This document shows, piece by piece, positions 15,373 through 22,026 of a DNA stretch of 36,586 nucleotides; within the stretch, counting starts at the first letter, position 1; each line of letters starts with the position of its first letter. The DNA comes from Actinomycetes bacterium (GTDB taxonomy: Bacteria; Actinomycetota; Actinomycetes; Propionibacteriales; Nocardioidaceae): assembly GCA_023460975.1 (NCBI GenBank), contig JAEWOG010000077.1:1-36586 (forward strand), in the 5' to 3' direction. Below the pieces are notes generated by a model. That model did not search any database and was not told where the DNA came from. It was given only the letters and a program-made list of their open reading frames with translations. Both the position numbers and the translations under genes were made by a program.

Positions 15373-16419
15373 CTAGTCGGCTTCGCCGCTGTCCGGGGCC
15401 GCCCACGCCAACAATCTCACCAATGGCCAGGTGTTCACGATCCGGTCGACCTCGATGCCAGCGGCCTCCGCGCGTGCGCAGCCGTGGTCGAGCATGTCGA
15501 GCTGCCCGGGAGCGTGCGCATCGGAGTCGATCGAGAACAGGCACCCGATGTCGCGAGCCAGCTCCAGGAGCTTGGTGGGTGGATCGCGACGCTCGGGACG
15601 CGAGTTGATCTCGACCGCGACCCCCTCCTGCGCGCATGCCTCGAAGACGGACCGCGCATCGAACTCGCTGATGGGGCGGGTGCCGCGGCTGCCCATCACC
15701 AGCCTCCCCGTGCAGTGGCCGAGGACGTTCACGTACGGTCCACGCACCGCCGCCACCATCCGGCGCGTCATGGCGGCAGCGTCCATCCTGAGCTTGGAGT
15801 GGACGCTGGCAACCCGGATGTCGAGGCGGGAGAGCATCTCGTCGGTCTGGTCGAGAGAGCCGTCGTCGAGGATGTCGACCTCGATCGCCTTGAGCAGCGT
15901 GAATCCCCCACCCAGGTGAGCATTGACTGCGTCGACGACGTCGAGTTGTCGCGCCAGCCGCTCGGCGGACAGGCCCCGCGCCACCTTGAGGCGTGGCGAG
16001 TGGTCCGTGAGCGCCAAGTACTCGTGGCCCAGCTCGATGGCCGTCATCGCCATCTCCTCGATCGGAGAGCCACCGTCGGACCAGTCCGAGTGGGAGTGGA
16101 GGTCACCGCGCAGGGCCGCGCGTACGTCTCGGCCCTGCGCCACCAGGGGCCCCGCAGTCTCCTCCCACTGAGCCAGGCGGTCAGGCATCCGCCCCGCGAC
16201 GGCAGCCTCGATCACGGCCGCCGTGCTCGGTCCGATCCCCGGAAGGTCACGTACGGTGCCGGCCGCCACCCGGGCAGCCACGGCTTCCTCGCCCTCGCCC
16301 AGGACGATCCGGGCAGCGTTGCGGAATGCCTCGACGCGGCGCGTCTCTTCGCGGCGTCGCTCCATGAGGAAGGCGATCCGCCTCAAGGCGGCCACCGGGC
16401 CACCGAGATATTCGTCCAC
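15373..16419 (-). CDS. PHP-domain metal-dependent phosphoesterase with helix-hairpin-helix (PolX-like without polymerase)
   Basis: A 348-residue protein. The N-terminal third has a helix-hairpin-helix (about 55-73, VRDLPGIGPSTAAVIEAA), a DNA-binding element. The rest is a PHP domain with HSHSDWSDG (from H108), LTDHS (about 137-141), EVDILDDG, SVHS, GHCTGR and SIDSDAH motifs, a full set of metal ligands. This resembles the C-terminal half of family X DNA polymerases with the nucleotidyltransferase part missing. It may act as a 3'-end phosphatase or nuclease, or as a histidinol-phosphatase-like enzyme. The GTG start has GGAGA five bases upstream, overlapping a DnaA-box-like 9-mer. It is followed by the metallopeptidase gene. 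Confidence 0.88.
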   Translation of the reverse strand: MDEYLGGPVAALRRIAFLMERRREETRRVEAFRNAARIVLGEGEEAVAARVAAGTVRDLPGIGPSTAAVIEAAVAGRMPDRLAQWEETAGPLVAQGRDVRAALRGDLHSHSDWSDGGSPIEEMAMTAIELGHEYLALTDHSPRLKVARGLSAERLARQLDVVDAVNAHLGGGFTLLKAIEVDILDDGSLDQTDEMLSRLDIRVASVHSKLRMDAAAMTRRMVAAVRGPYVNVLGHCTGRLVMGSRGTRPISEFDARSVFEACAQEGVAVEINSRPERRDPPTKLLELARDIGCLFSIDSDAHAPGQLDMLDHGCARAEAAGIEVDRIVNTWPLVRLLAWAAPDSGEAD

Positions 16420-16522
16420 TGTTTCTCCACAGGCACTCGTCGATCATTGCCGCAGGTCAGTCGGCACTTCTTTGGGAAGACGGGGCTGCCCTCTCCCCCG
16501 GTTTCCCACCTCGAGCCCCTAC

Positions 16523-16586
16523 TTATCCACGGGCTCTGGTCGTTCCTTCACAGGTTTTCCACATCATTGTCCACAGGCGTGGACAA
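16523..16586. promoter_or_regulatory. Cluster of DnaA-box-like 9-mers in the leader of the PHP-domain gene
   Basis: Within 64 bases lie TTATCCACG (16523-16531, +), TTTTCCACA (16555-16563, +), TTGTCCACA (16567-16575, +) and TTGTCCACG (16586-16578, -). The last two form the palindrome TTGTCCAC-AGGC-GTGGACAA. TTGTCCACA is the favoured actinobacterial DnaA box. A fifth match, TTCTCCACA at 16423-16431, coincides with the ribosome binding site of the PHP gene and may be chance. There is no dnaA or dnaN nearby, so this is not the usual oriC. DnaA titration or regulation is an inference. Confidence 0.5.
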
Positions 16587-16630
16587 GCGTGGGATTGACC
16601 GAGTCCCTGCGCTGGTCCTAAGTTTTTCCG

Positions 16631-16685
16631 CCGAAGGGCTTCGGCCCCTCACACGCGGCAAGGGGAAGGCTTGCGTGAGAGGGGC
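16631..16685. terminator. Tandem hairpins after the enoyl-CoA hydratase gene
   Basis: GCCGAAGGGCTTCGGC forms a 6-bp stem at 16631-16646. GCCCCTCACACGC pairs with GCGTGAGAGGGGC (12 of 13 positions) from about 16644 to 16685. They overlap slightly, so only one can form at a time. They lie 30-85 bases past the stop of the enoyl-CoA hydratase gene on the transcribed strand. No U tract is present. The remaining intergenic sequence between 16587 and 16630 shows nothing I can name. Confidence 0.45.
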
Positions 16686-16715
16686 CGGGCCCTTCTTGCG
16701 TGCCTGCTCTGCCCC

Positions 16716-17510
16716 TCAGCGTCCCTCGAAGCGGGGACGACGCCGCTCACGCTGGGCGGCGATCCCTTCCTGGAGGTCGGCGCTCGCCAAGGTCACCGGC
16801 TGCGCGAGCGCTTCCCACTGCAACGCCGATTCGATGTCGGCGTGGCCGGCACCCGCCAGCGCGAGTTTGGTGAGCCGGGTGGCAATGGGCGCCGCGTCCG
16901 CGATCGAACTGGCACCCGCCACGACTTCCTCCTCGAAGTCGGCAGGGTCGATCACACGGGACACCAGCCCCAGCGCCAGCGCCTCCTCGTCAGCCACGAG
17001 GCGACCCGTCAGGAACAGGTCGCGGGCAGCCGCTGCCCCCACCACCTCACGCAACGTGTACGTGCCCGCCATGCCGGGGTGCAGGCCCAGACGGGTGAAC
17101 GGAACGCCCATCCGTGCGCCCCGAGCCGACCAGCGCAGATCGCAGGCCAAGGCCAGGCACAGCCCAGCCCCGATCGCGGGTCCGTTGATCGCCGCGATCG
17201 TCGGAACCTCGAGGCGTCGTACGGACAGCCACGCGCGGTAGAACGGGAGCATGCGCTCACGCAGATCGTCGACCGTCGCGTCGGGCTCCGAGGCCAACCA
17301 AGCCGTGTCCCCGCCCGAGGTGAAGGCTGACCCGGATCCGGTGACGACGACTGCGCGCACCGTACGGTCGCCGGCGATCTCATCGATCGCGCGAACCCAC
17401 GACTGCGTCATCTCGGGGCTCATCGCGTTGCGTTGGTCGGGGTTGTCCAAGGTGAGTCGGACCACCGATTCGGCTGGCCGGTCGATCCTCAGGTGGGTGT
17501 GGTGCGCCAT
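16716..17510 (-). CDS. Enoyl-CoA hydratase/isomerase (crotonase) family protein
   Basis: A 264-residue crotonase-fold protein. The oxyanion-hole segments are GSAFTSGGD (about 59-67) and NGPAIGAGLCLALACD (about 110-125). The stretch GLHPGMAGTYTLREVVG replaces the usual glutamates of classical enoyl-CoA hydratases with Gly/Met, so it may not be a straightforward hydratase. The substrate cannot be assigned. The ATG at 17510 follows TACCCT by 7 bases, the leaderless pattern. It is a single gene, divergent from the DUF5679 gene across a promoter region with repeated AGCGTG motifs. Confidence 0.85.
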   Translation of the reverse strand: MAHHTHLRIDRPAESVVRLTLDNPDQRNAMSPEMTQSWVRAIDEIAGDRTVRAVVVTGSGSAFTSGGDTAWLASEPDATVDDLRERMLPFYRAWLSVRRLEVPTIAAINGPAIGAGLCLALACDLRWSARGARMGVPFTRLGLHPGMAGTYTLREVVGAAAARDLFLTGRLVADEEALALGLVSRVIDPADFEEEVVAGASSIADAAPIATRLTKLALAGAGHADIESALQWEALAQPVTLASADLQEGIAAQRERRRPRFEGR

Positions 17511-17552
17511 GTCTCGGAGGGTATCGGCAGGTCCCGACAGCGCCCCGTGTGG

Positions 17553-17640
17553 CTGAGCGTGGACTGAGCGTGCGCCACGCTCAAAGCGTGGCGTGCGTTG
17601 CGCTGCTGGAAGCGTGTCGTACTGTTGCTGCGGAGCGTGC
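17553..17640. repeat. Six AGCGTG copies in the ECH/DUF5679 divergent promoter region
   Basis: AGCGTG occurs on the plus strand at 17556, 17567, 17585, 17611 and 17634, and inverted (CACGCT) at 17576-17581. The first two are part of the direct repeat CTGAGCGTG (17553 and 17564). Copies at 17573-17593 form a 9-bp hairpin, CGCCACGCT/AGCGTGGCG. The array surrounds the promoter of the DUF5679 gene. It may be a multi-site operator; the regulator is unknown. Confidence 0.5.
17598..17625 (+). promoter_or_regulatory. Promoter of the DUF5679 gene
   Basis: TTGCGC (17598-17603) and TACTGT (17620-17625) with a 16-base spacer fit a housekeeping -35/-10 pair. The start site would be near 17632, giving a 5' leader of about 90 bases before the ATG at 17725. 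Confidence 0.5.
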
Positions 17641-17724
17641 GCGCGACAGTGCGCATCTCCCCGGCGGGCTTCCCCAGAATCCCCGTCGCGACGACCGAAG
17701 ATTCAACTAGGCAAGGAGGCCGTC

Positions 17725-17883
17725 ATGGCGGAAACCTGGAGCGGCGAGTTCTACTGCGTCAAGTGCAAGGAGAAGCGCGAGGCGACCGGTGAGATCCGGG
17801 TCAACGACAAGGGCACCAAGATGGCCAAGGCCGTCTGCCCCACGTGTGGCACCAACCTCAACCGCATCCTCGGCAAGGCGTGA
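17725..17883 (+). CDS. DUF5679 small zinc-ribbon protein
   Basis: A 52-residue protein with two CxxC pairs, C11/C14 (YCVKCKEKR) and C38/C41 (VCPTCGTN), separated by a beta-rich basic segment. It matches the actinobacterial DUF5679 family, predicted zinc-ribbon proteins of unknown role. AAGGAGG at 17713-17719 lies five bases before the ATG, an almost ideal ribosome binding site, suggesting strong expression. A strong terminator follows, so the gene is monocistronic. Confidence 0.9.
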   Translation: MAETWSGEFYCVKCKEKREATGEIRVNDKGTKMAKAVCPTCGTNLNRILGKA

Positions 17884-17902
17884 TCTCGCCCCACTGATGT
17901 GA

Positions 17903-17944
17903 CACGACGGCGGCGGCACCAGCGATGGTGTCGCCGCCGTCGTG
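17903..17944 (+). terminator. Strong hairpin terminator after the DUF5679 gene
   Basis: Arms at 17903-17921 and 17926-17944 pair over 18 of 19 positions around the loop GCGA. The hairpin starts 20 bases after the stop codon. Confidence 0.8.
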
Positions 17945-18020
17945 CATCTGCACAGAGCCCGCCAGGCGTGCCTGTGGATGACCGCCCGCTCCTGCCCGCC
18001 CTCGCTGGCAAGGTGAGGGC

Positions 18021-18578
18021 GTGGACACCCCGACACACGCCGTACGAATCCTGACCCCGCCGGGGTTGCGCGAGCGCGTCACAGCCGTGGCCCGCGCCGC
18101 CGGCCTCCACCCCGCGCCGACGGCGGTCCTCACCCTGGTGGTCGTGGCCGGCCACCACCTCCCCGAGTCCCTGGACCAGCTCATGGTCGACTCGGCGCCG
18201 CACCTCGTGCTGCGCCTCCTGCCCGACGAGGTCGTCGTCGGCCCCTTCGTCGCTCCGGGAGTGGGCGCCTGCGCGCGATGCGTCGCGGTCGGGCTGGCCG
18301 ACGACTCCGACGACTCGGTCCTGGCGCTGGCACGCGCGTTCGGCGACCCGGATCCCCACGCCGGCTTGGACGCCGGCGCCCCCGGTGCCGCGTGGCATCT
18401 CCTTGCGCTCGGAGTCTCCCGGGCCGCATGCGAGATCGTGGCCTACGGCAACGGCGAGATCCCCTCCACGTGGTCGGCGACCTGGACGGCTGGGCTAGCT
18501 GCCCACGCCGATGTACGCCAGTGGCGGCGCCACGCGTGGTGCGGCTGCAACTGGTTTGACCTGCCCGCCGCGCTCTGA
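18021..18578 (+). CDS. Cyclodehydratase-like (TOMM/E1-like) partial-domain protein
   Basis: A 185-residue protein that resembles the C-terminal part of ocin-ThiF/cyclodehydratase proteins of azole-peptide biosynthesis. It has VVVGPFVAPGVGACARCV (C84, C87) followed by an acidic D-rich turn, a helical middle, and the C-terminal HAWCGCNW (C174, C176), giving a likely four-cysteine zinc site. It lacks the ATP-binding GxGxxG part of ThiF/E1 enzymes. No YcaO, dehydrogenase or precursor-peptide gene is adjacent, so it is probably a conserved actinobacterial relative rather than part of a peptide cluster. The GTG start has AAGGTGAG just upstream. It converges with the small zinc-protein gene. Confidence 0.75.
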   Translation: MDTPTHAVRILTPPGLRERVTAVARAAGLHPAPTAVLTLVVVAGHHLPESLDQLMVDSAPHLVLRLLPDEVVVGPFVAPGVGACARCVAVGLADDSDDSVLALARAFGDPDPHAGLDAGAPGAAWHLLALGVSRAACEIVAYGNGEIPSTWSATWTAGLAAHADVRQWRRHAWCGCNWFDLPAAL

Positions 18579-18584
18579 CGCGGT

Positions 18585-18609
18585 GCCGCCGCACTCAGGA
18601 GGCGGCGGC
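18585..18609. terminator. Bidirectional hairpin between convergent genes
   Basis: GCCGCCGC and GCGGCGGC flank a 9-base loop between the convergent stops at 18578 and 18618. Confidence 0.5.
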
Positions 18610-18617
18610 TGGGCCCC

Positions 18618-18776
18618 TCACCACCACTCGGACTCCAACTTCGCCTCGATCGAGCGCAGGTGATCACGCGAGCACTCGTCGCAGTAACTGCGCCGCACGC
18701 CCCCCTCGACCGACGAGGTCCACGTCAGCGTGCTGGCCTCGGGCTCCTGACGCCCGCAGAAGTGACACGTCCGCAC
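18618..18776 (-). CDS. Small CxxC zinc-finger protein
   Basis: A 52-residue protein with C4/C7 (RTCHFCGRQ) and C32/C35 (YCDECSRDHL), followed by a helix ending EAKLESEWW. I recall similar short proteins in many actinobacteria but no known function. The GTG at 18776 is chosen because TACGGT lies six bases upstream (18788-18783), the leaderless signature, and because the family begins there; the frame stays open to 18863. It is close to, but separated by a terminator from, the whiB7 unit. Confidence 0.8.
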   Translation of the reverse strand: MRTCHFCGRQEPEASTLTWTSSVEGGVRRSYCDECSRDHLRSIEAKLESEWW

Positions 18777-18817
18777 TCCTCGACCGTACCCCCGTTCAAG
18801 GGGCAGCGGAACGCCGC

Positions 18818-18848
18818 AAGCCGGCCGACCCCTGTGGTCGACCGGCTT
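18818..18848 (-). terminator. Terminator of the whiB7 transcription unit
   Basis: AAGCCGG-C-CGACC pairs with GGTCG-A-CCGGCTT around CCTGT, with one internal mismatch. It lies about 50 bases after the stop of the small gene that follows whiB7. Confidence 0.65.
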
Positions 18849-18896
18849 CCGGCTTTCGTGCACATCACCCGCGATCAGGGTGAGTCTGGGCTCGCC

Positions 18897-19091
18897 TCAG
18901 ATCGCACGGGCGAGGGCGAGGCGTGCAGCCTGCGCGGCCTGCTCGGCCTTGCGGCTCATCCTCCGCGCAAGGGCCATGTGGTGGCCGCGGCGGAGTGCGT
19001 GCGCCTCTCCCAGGCGCGCGGACATTTGTGCGCGGGCCAGTTCTTCGGGCATGAGATTCATCTCGGTACGTCCGTTCGTGGTGTCGTTCAT
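18897..19091 (-). CDS. Small basic helical protein downstream of whiB7
   Basis: A 64-residue protein, mostly helical and rich in Ala, Arg and Glu (PEELARAQMSARLGEAHALRR begins the conserved-looking part). I recall similar short reading frames near whiB-type genes in actinobacteria but cannot name a function. It starts 36 bases after the whiB7 stop on the same strand and is followed by a terminator, so it is probably co-transcribed. The ribosome binding site is weak (AGGAA 12 bases upstream). An internal ATG at residue 11 is an alternative start. Confidence 0.55.
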   Translation of the reverse strand: MNDTTNGRTEMNLMPEELARAQMSARLGEAHALRRGHHMALARRMSRKAEQAAQAARLALARAI

Positions 19092-19127
19092 GTCAGTGGA
19101 TTCCTAGAGGTGTGCAGAAGGGATGGA

Positions 19128-19460
19128 TCAGGCGGCTGCCTCAGATTTGCGAGGCCGGCCTCGCGGCCGCTTGCGCGGGATCACCACCCCTTGCAGGAAG
19201 AGTTCGCCGCCCCAGACGCCCCACGGCTCACGCCGTTCGAGGGCCCCGTCGAGGCACATCGCCTGCACCGGGCACGCCTGGCACAGGGTCTTGGCGGACT
19301 CCACGTCGGTGGGCAACTCGGCGAACCAGAGCTCGGGGTCGTTCGCCCGGCACGGGATCGCGGAGTCGGCCGCATCGTTGACTCGGTCGAGGAGGAGTCC
19401 GAGCACCGGGGGTGCCGAGGTCTCCGCAACGCGGTCGCGGTCGAGAACGCTGATGGTCAT
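19128..19460 (-). CDS. whiB7: WhiB7 transcriptional regulator (Fe-S, AT-hook)
   Basis: A 110-residue WhiB protein. Four cysteines, C37, C60, C63 and C69 (LCQACPVQAMC), bind the 4Fe-4S cluster. GVWGGE (81-86) is the sigma-factor-contacting turn. The C-terminal RKRPRGRPRK (96-105) is an AT-hook, which distinguishes WhiB7 from other WhiB proteins. WhiB7 activates intrinsic antibiotic-resistance genes in response to translation inhibitors and redox stress and activates its own promoter. The start has AAGGAGGTGA seven bases upstream, an extremely strong ribosome binding site; the frame continues to 19538 but only into the leader. The gene is preceded by an attenuated leader with an upstream reading frame, and uvrD2 lies upstream as in other actinobacteria. 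Confidence 0.95.
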   Translation of the reverse strand: MTISVLDRDRVAETSAPPVLGLLLDRVNDAADSAIPCRANDPELWFAELPTDVESAKTLCQACPVQAMCLDGALERREPWGVWGGELFLQGVVIPRKRPRGRPRKSEAAA

Positions 19461-19544
19461 GTGTGTCACCTCCTTCTCACTGACCTGATCGCTGATGTGC
19501 TGATGTCGTGAAGCTGTGTCTTCAGGCGACCCGGCCAAAGAGAA

Positions 19545-19576
19545 AGGCCGCGGACCCTGATCGGGTTCCGCGGCCT
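19545..19576 (-). terminator. Intrinsic terminator in the whiB7 leader (attenuator)
   Basis: On the transcribed strand AGGCCGCGG-AA-CCC pairs with GGG-T-CCGCGGCCT around a short loop, and TTTCTCTTTGG follows directly, giving the U-rich tail of an intrinsic terminator. It lies between the upstream reading frame (stop at 19598) and the whiB7 start, so transcripts would normally end before whiB7. Confidence 0.8.
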
Positions 19577-19620
19577 GGAGGCGTCGTGCGAGCTGTGTCA
19601 GCTCGTGATCATCCTCCAGG
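19574..19620 (-). promoter_or_regulatory. Competing hairpin overlapping the end of the leader reading frame
   Basis: CCTGGAGG (19620-19613 on the transcribed strand) pairs with CCTCCAGG (19581-19574) and encloses a perfect inner stem, CGAGCTG/CAGCTCG (19589-19605), across the stop codon of the upstream reading frame. Its 3' arm shares three bases with the terminator stem, so the two cannot fully form together. A second option pairs 19623-19630 with 19525-19532 (8 of 8). A ribosome stalled in the leader frame would change which structure forms. Confidence 0.5.
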
Positions 19621-19789
19621 CAGGGTCGCCCGTGTTTCCACGCTTGACGGCGGCGCCGGCGAGGGCAATTGCCTCATTCGCCTGGTTCCACGGGCGCACC
19701 ACGGCGTGGGCGCACACGAAGGCAGAACCAAACACGGGCATGCCGAGAGCCGGCGTCGAAGCCGTCGTGCTCATCGTGTAAATCTCCAT
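19598..19789 (-). CDS. 63-residue upstream reading frame (leader peptide) of whiB7
   Basis: This frame begins at an ATG with AAGGAGGTG eight bases upstream, so it must be translated efficiently. It encodes 63 residues (MEIYTMSTTAS..., ending WRMITS) with no recognisable domain. It lies between the whiB7 promoter and the intrinsic terminator. Upstream reading frames that sense ribosome stalling and control read-through into whiB7/wblC are established in Mycobacterium and Streptomyces. This one fits that role: its last codons lie in the 5' arm of the competing hairpin and its stop codon inside the inner stem. Two further codons for starts (GTG at 19798, ATG at 19774) exist but have poorer spacing. 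A separate function for the peptide cannot be excluded. Confidence 0.75.
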   Translation of the reverse strand: MEIYTMSTTASTPALGMPVFGSAFVCAHAVVRPWNQANEAIALAGAAVKRGNTGDPAWRMITS

Positions 19790-19860
19790 GGGTTCCACCT
19801 CCTTCAGTGGGTAGGGCGCCGACCAGTGTCAGTGGCCGCGTGCGCAAGGCGTACGCGAGA

Positions 19861-19899
19861 ACGCTAAACCGCCGGTCTCAGATCGCGCAAACCATTTAA
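19861..19899 (-). promoter_or_regulatory. whiB7 promoter with upstream AT-rich element
   Basis: On the minus strand TTGCGC (19890-19885) and TAGCGT (19866-19861) are separated by 18 bases. TTAAAT (19899-19894) lies three bases before the -35 box. An AT-rich element next to the -35 box is what the WhiB7 AT-hook is known to contact at its own promoter. The start site would fall near 19855, about 65 bases before the leader reading frame and nearly 400 bases before whiB7. Confidence 0.6.
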
Positions 19900-19921
19900 C
19901 GGATCTTTTTTGCCGATCGCC

Positions 19922-21952
19922 TCACACGTGCGCTGCGACGATCCTCAGGACGTCTGCTCCGTAGCGTTCAACCTTGGCGTTTCCGACCCCGCTCACCTTG
20001 CGCAGCCCCTTGTCGTCGCGCGGCATTGCTTCCGCGATCAGCTCCAATGTGGCGTCGGTGAACACCACGAATGCGGGCACTGCGTCATCGCGGGACCGGT
20101 CCAGTCGCCACTGACGCAGCGCCTCGAACAGCGCCACGTCGTACGGGAGGGGGCACGAGGTGCAACGACCCGTCTTCTTCTCCGCCGCGGACGCCAGCGC
20201 CGCACCACACGACTTGCAGTGCAGAGCCCGCCGGTTGCGCGGGGACGCGGACTTCGCCTGCCCGGATCCAGCCTCTCCGGTCTGGTCGGCGAAGAACCGT
20301 GAGGGGCGGCGCCGACCGTTGCCTCCGGGGTTGCGCGAGGAGGCCCAGGAGACCGTCAGCTCTGAACGTGCCCGGGTCATGCCGACATAGAGGAGGCGAC
20401 GCTCCTCCTCGACGGCGTCGGCGTCCTTGGCGTGCGCGATCGGCATCATCTGGTCGTGCATGCCGGCCAGGAAGACGGTGTCCCACTCCAGACCCTTGGC
20501 AGCGTGCAGTGTGGCCAGGGTGACGCCGGCCGCGACGGGGGCGTGCTGCTCCGCGGCGCGGCGGTCCAGATCGGACACGAACGCCGCCAGGCCGCCGACG
20601 AACTCGTCCGCCTGATCCACCAGCGCCTGCAACGACTCCCAGCGATTGCGGGCTTCTCCGCGCGCCTGCGGTGGCGTCGCACTCCACCCCATCTGCGACA
20701 GCGTGCTTCCCACGAGATCCGCCAGGTCGCCGCTGTCGTGGGTGCGAGCGGCACCACGCAGCAGGGTGAGGCCCTGTCGCACTTCTGGGCGATCGAAGAA
20801 CCGCGCCGCCCCGCGGATGACGTACGGGATGCCGCGCGAGGTCAACGCGTCCTCGAAGCGCTCCGACTGCGCGTTGATCCTGAAGAGGACCGCCATCTCG
20901 CTCGCCGGGCGGCCTTGGGCGATCAGGTCGGCGATCCGGGCAGCCACCCCCGCTGCCTCGGCCTCCTCGTCGTCCTCCCGGATCCAGCGCACCGCAGCTC
21001 CAGCGGGGCGGTGTGCCTGGAGCTCCACGCCCTTGCTCGCGGTGCCGGCCAGCAGGTGGTTGGCGGCGGCGACGACCTGAGGGGTGCTGCGGTAGTTGCG
21101 GACCAACTCGACCGACGTCGCCCCGGGGAACTTCGCCGTGAAGTCCCGCAGGTAGCTCGCGTCGGCGCCGGCGAACGAGTAGATGGTCTGGGCAGGATCC
21201 CCGACCACGCAGATCTCATCGCGCCCGCCCAGCCAGAGGTCGAGCAGCGCCGACTGCAAGGGGGAAACGTCCTGGAACTCATCGACGACGAACCACTTGT
21301 ACTGGCGGCGCACCTGCGCCGCGACCGCCTCCTCCTCAGCCAGCATCCCGGCCGTGAGCAGCAGGGCGTCCTCCATGTCCATGCGGCCCTGCTCGGACTT
21401 CACGAGCTCGTACGCCTCCAGCACCCGCGCGACCTGCTCGAGCTCCAGACCAGCGACCTGCCGGTCCGTGCGGGCAGCGAGGGTGGCGTACGACTCAGGG
21501 GTCACGTTGGAGACCTTGGCCCACTCGACCTCGCCGGCGAGGTCGCGCAGGAGCGCCTGGTCCGCTCGGATGCCGAGGCGCCGGGCGGCCGGCCCGAGCA
21601 TCGCGAACTTGGACTCGACCAGCTCAGGCAGCTCGCGCTGATGCACGCGCGGCCAGAAGTAGCGCAGCTGACGCAGGGCCGCCGAGTGGAAGGTGCGCGC
21701 CTGCACGCCTCCGGCTCCCAACCCACGCAGCCGCTGACGCATCTCGCCTGCCGCTCGCGTCGTGAAGGTGACGGCGAGGACCTCGGTGGGTGCGTAGACG
21801 CCGGTGGCCACTCCGTGGGCAATGCGGTGGGTGATGGCCCGGGTCTTGCCCGTCCCAGCCCCAGCGAGCACCCGCACCGGGCCGCGCAGGGCCTCCGCGA
21901 CGCGGCGCTGCTCGGGGTCGAGTGCGGCCAGCAGAGAGTCGGGGGTCGGCAC
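19922..21952 (-). CDS. uvrD2: ATP-dependent DNA helicase UvrD2
   Basis: A 676-residue superfamily 1 helicase. Walker A is AGAGTGKT (30-37), Walker B VVDEFQDVSP, followed by GDPAQTIYSFAGAD, VELVRNYRS, TLHAAKGLEWD and LLYVGMTRAR. The C-terminus carries the tetracysteine motif C579, C582, C597, C600 and an HRDC domain (about 604-676), the layout of mycobacterial UvrD2. It unwinds DNA 3' to 5' in repair. The GTG at 21952 was chosen because it gives the usual N-terminus about 30 residues before Walker A; ribosome-binding evidence is weak (AGGAG at 13 bases), and a TTG at 22024 would overlap the promoter. The divergent neighbour is mrx1 and the downstream neighbour whiB7, as in other actinobacteria. 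Confidence 0.94.
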   Translation of the reverse strand: MPTPDSLLAALDPEQRRVAEALRGPVRVLAGAGTGKTRAITHRIAHGVATGVYAPTEVLAVTFTTRAAGEMRQRLRGLGAGGVQARTFHSAALRQLRYFWPRVHQRELPELVESKFAMLGPAARRLGIRADQALLRDLAGEVEWAKVSNVTPESYATLAARTDRQVAGLELEQVARVLEAYELVKSEQGRMDMEDALLLTAGMLAEEEAVAAQVRRQYKWFVVDEFQDVSPLQSALLDLWLGGRDEICVVGDPAQTIYSFAGADASYLRDFTAKFPGATSVELVRNYRSTPQVVAAANHLLAGTASKGVELQAHRPAGAAVRWIREDDEEAEAAGVAARIADLIAQGRPASEMAVLFRINAQSERFEDALTSRGIPYVIRGAARFFDRPEVRQGLTLLRGAARTHDSGDLADLVGSTLSQMGWSATPPQARGEARNRWESLQALVDQADEFVGGLAAFVSDLDRRAAEQHAPVAAGVTLATLHAAKGLEWDTVFLAGMHDQMMPIAHAKDADAVEEERRLLYVGMTRARSELTVSWASSRNPGGNGRRRPSRFFADQTGEAGSGQAKSASPRNRRALHCKSCGAALASAAEKKTGRCTSCPLPYDVALFEALRQWRLDRSRDDAVPAFVVFTDATLELIAEAMPRDDKGLRKVSGVGNAKVERYGADVLRIVAAHV

Positions 21953-21996
21953 GGTGCGGAACAACTCCTGGCGCTGCGTGGTTGAGTGGTTCTGAA

Positions 21997-22024
21997 AGCC
22001 TAGACGCGAGGTAGGACAGTTCAA
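21997..22024 (-). promoter_or_regulatory. uvrD2 promoter
   Basis: TTGAAC (22024-22019) and TAGGCT (22002-21997), with a 16-base spacer, form a near-consensus promoter directed at uvrD2. It ends two bases before the divergent mrx1 start. On the other strand TAGGAC at 22012-22017 may serve mrx1. Confidence 0.6.
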
Positions 22025-22026
22025 CC

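Noticed and set aside
16423..16586. Chromosomal replication origin
   Set aside because: There is no dnaA, dnaN, rpmH or AT-rich unwinding region nearby and the cluster is small. I keep it only as a DnaA-box cluster.
18021..18578. Azole-peptide (TOMM) biosynthetic cluster
   Set aside because: No YcaO, ThiF, dehydrogenase, transporter or precursor peptide gene is present in the neighbourhood.
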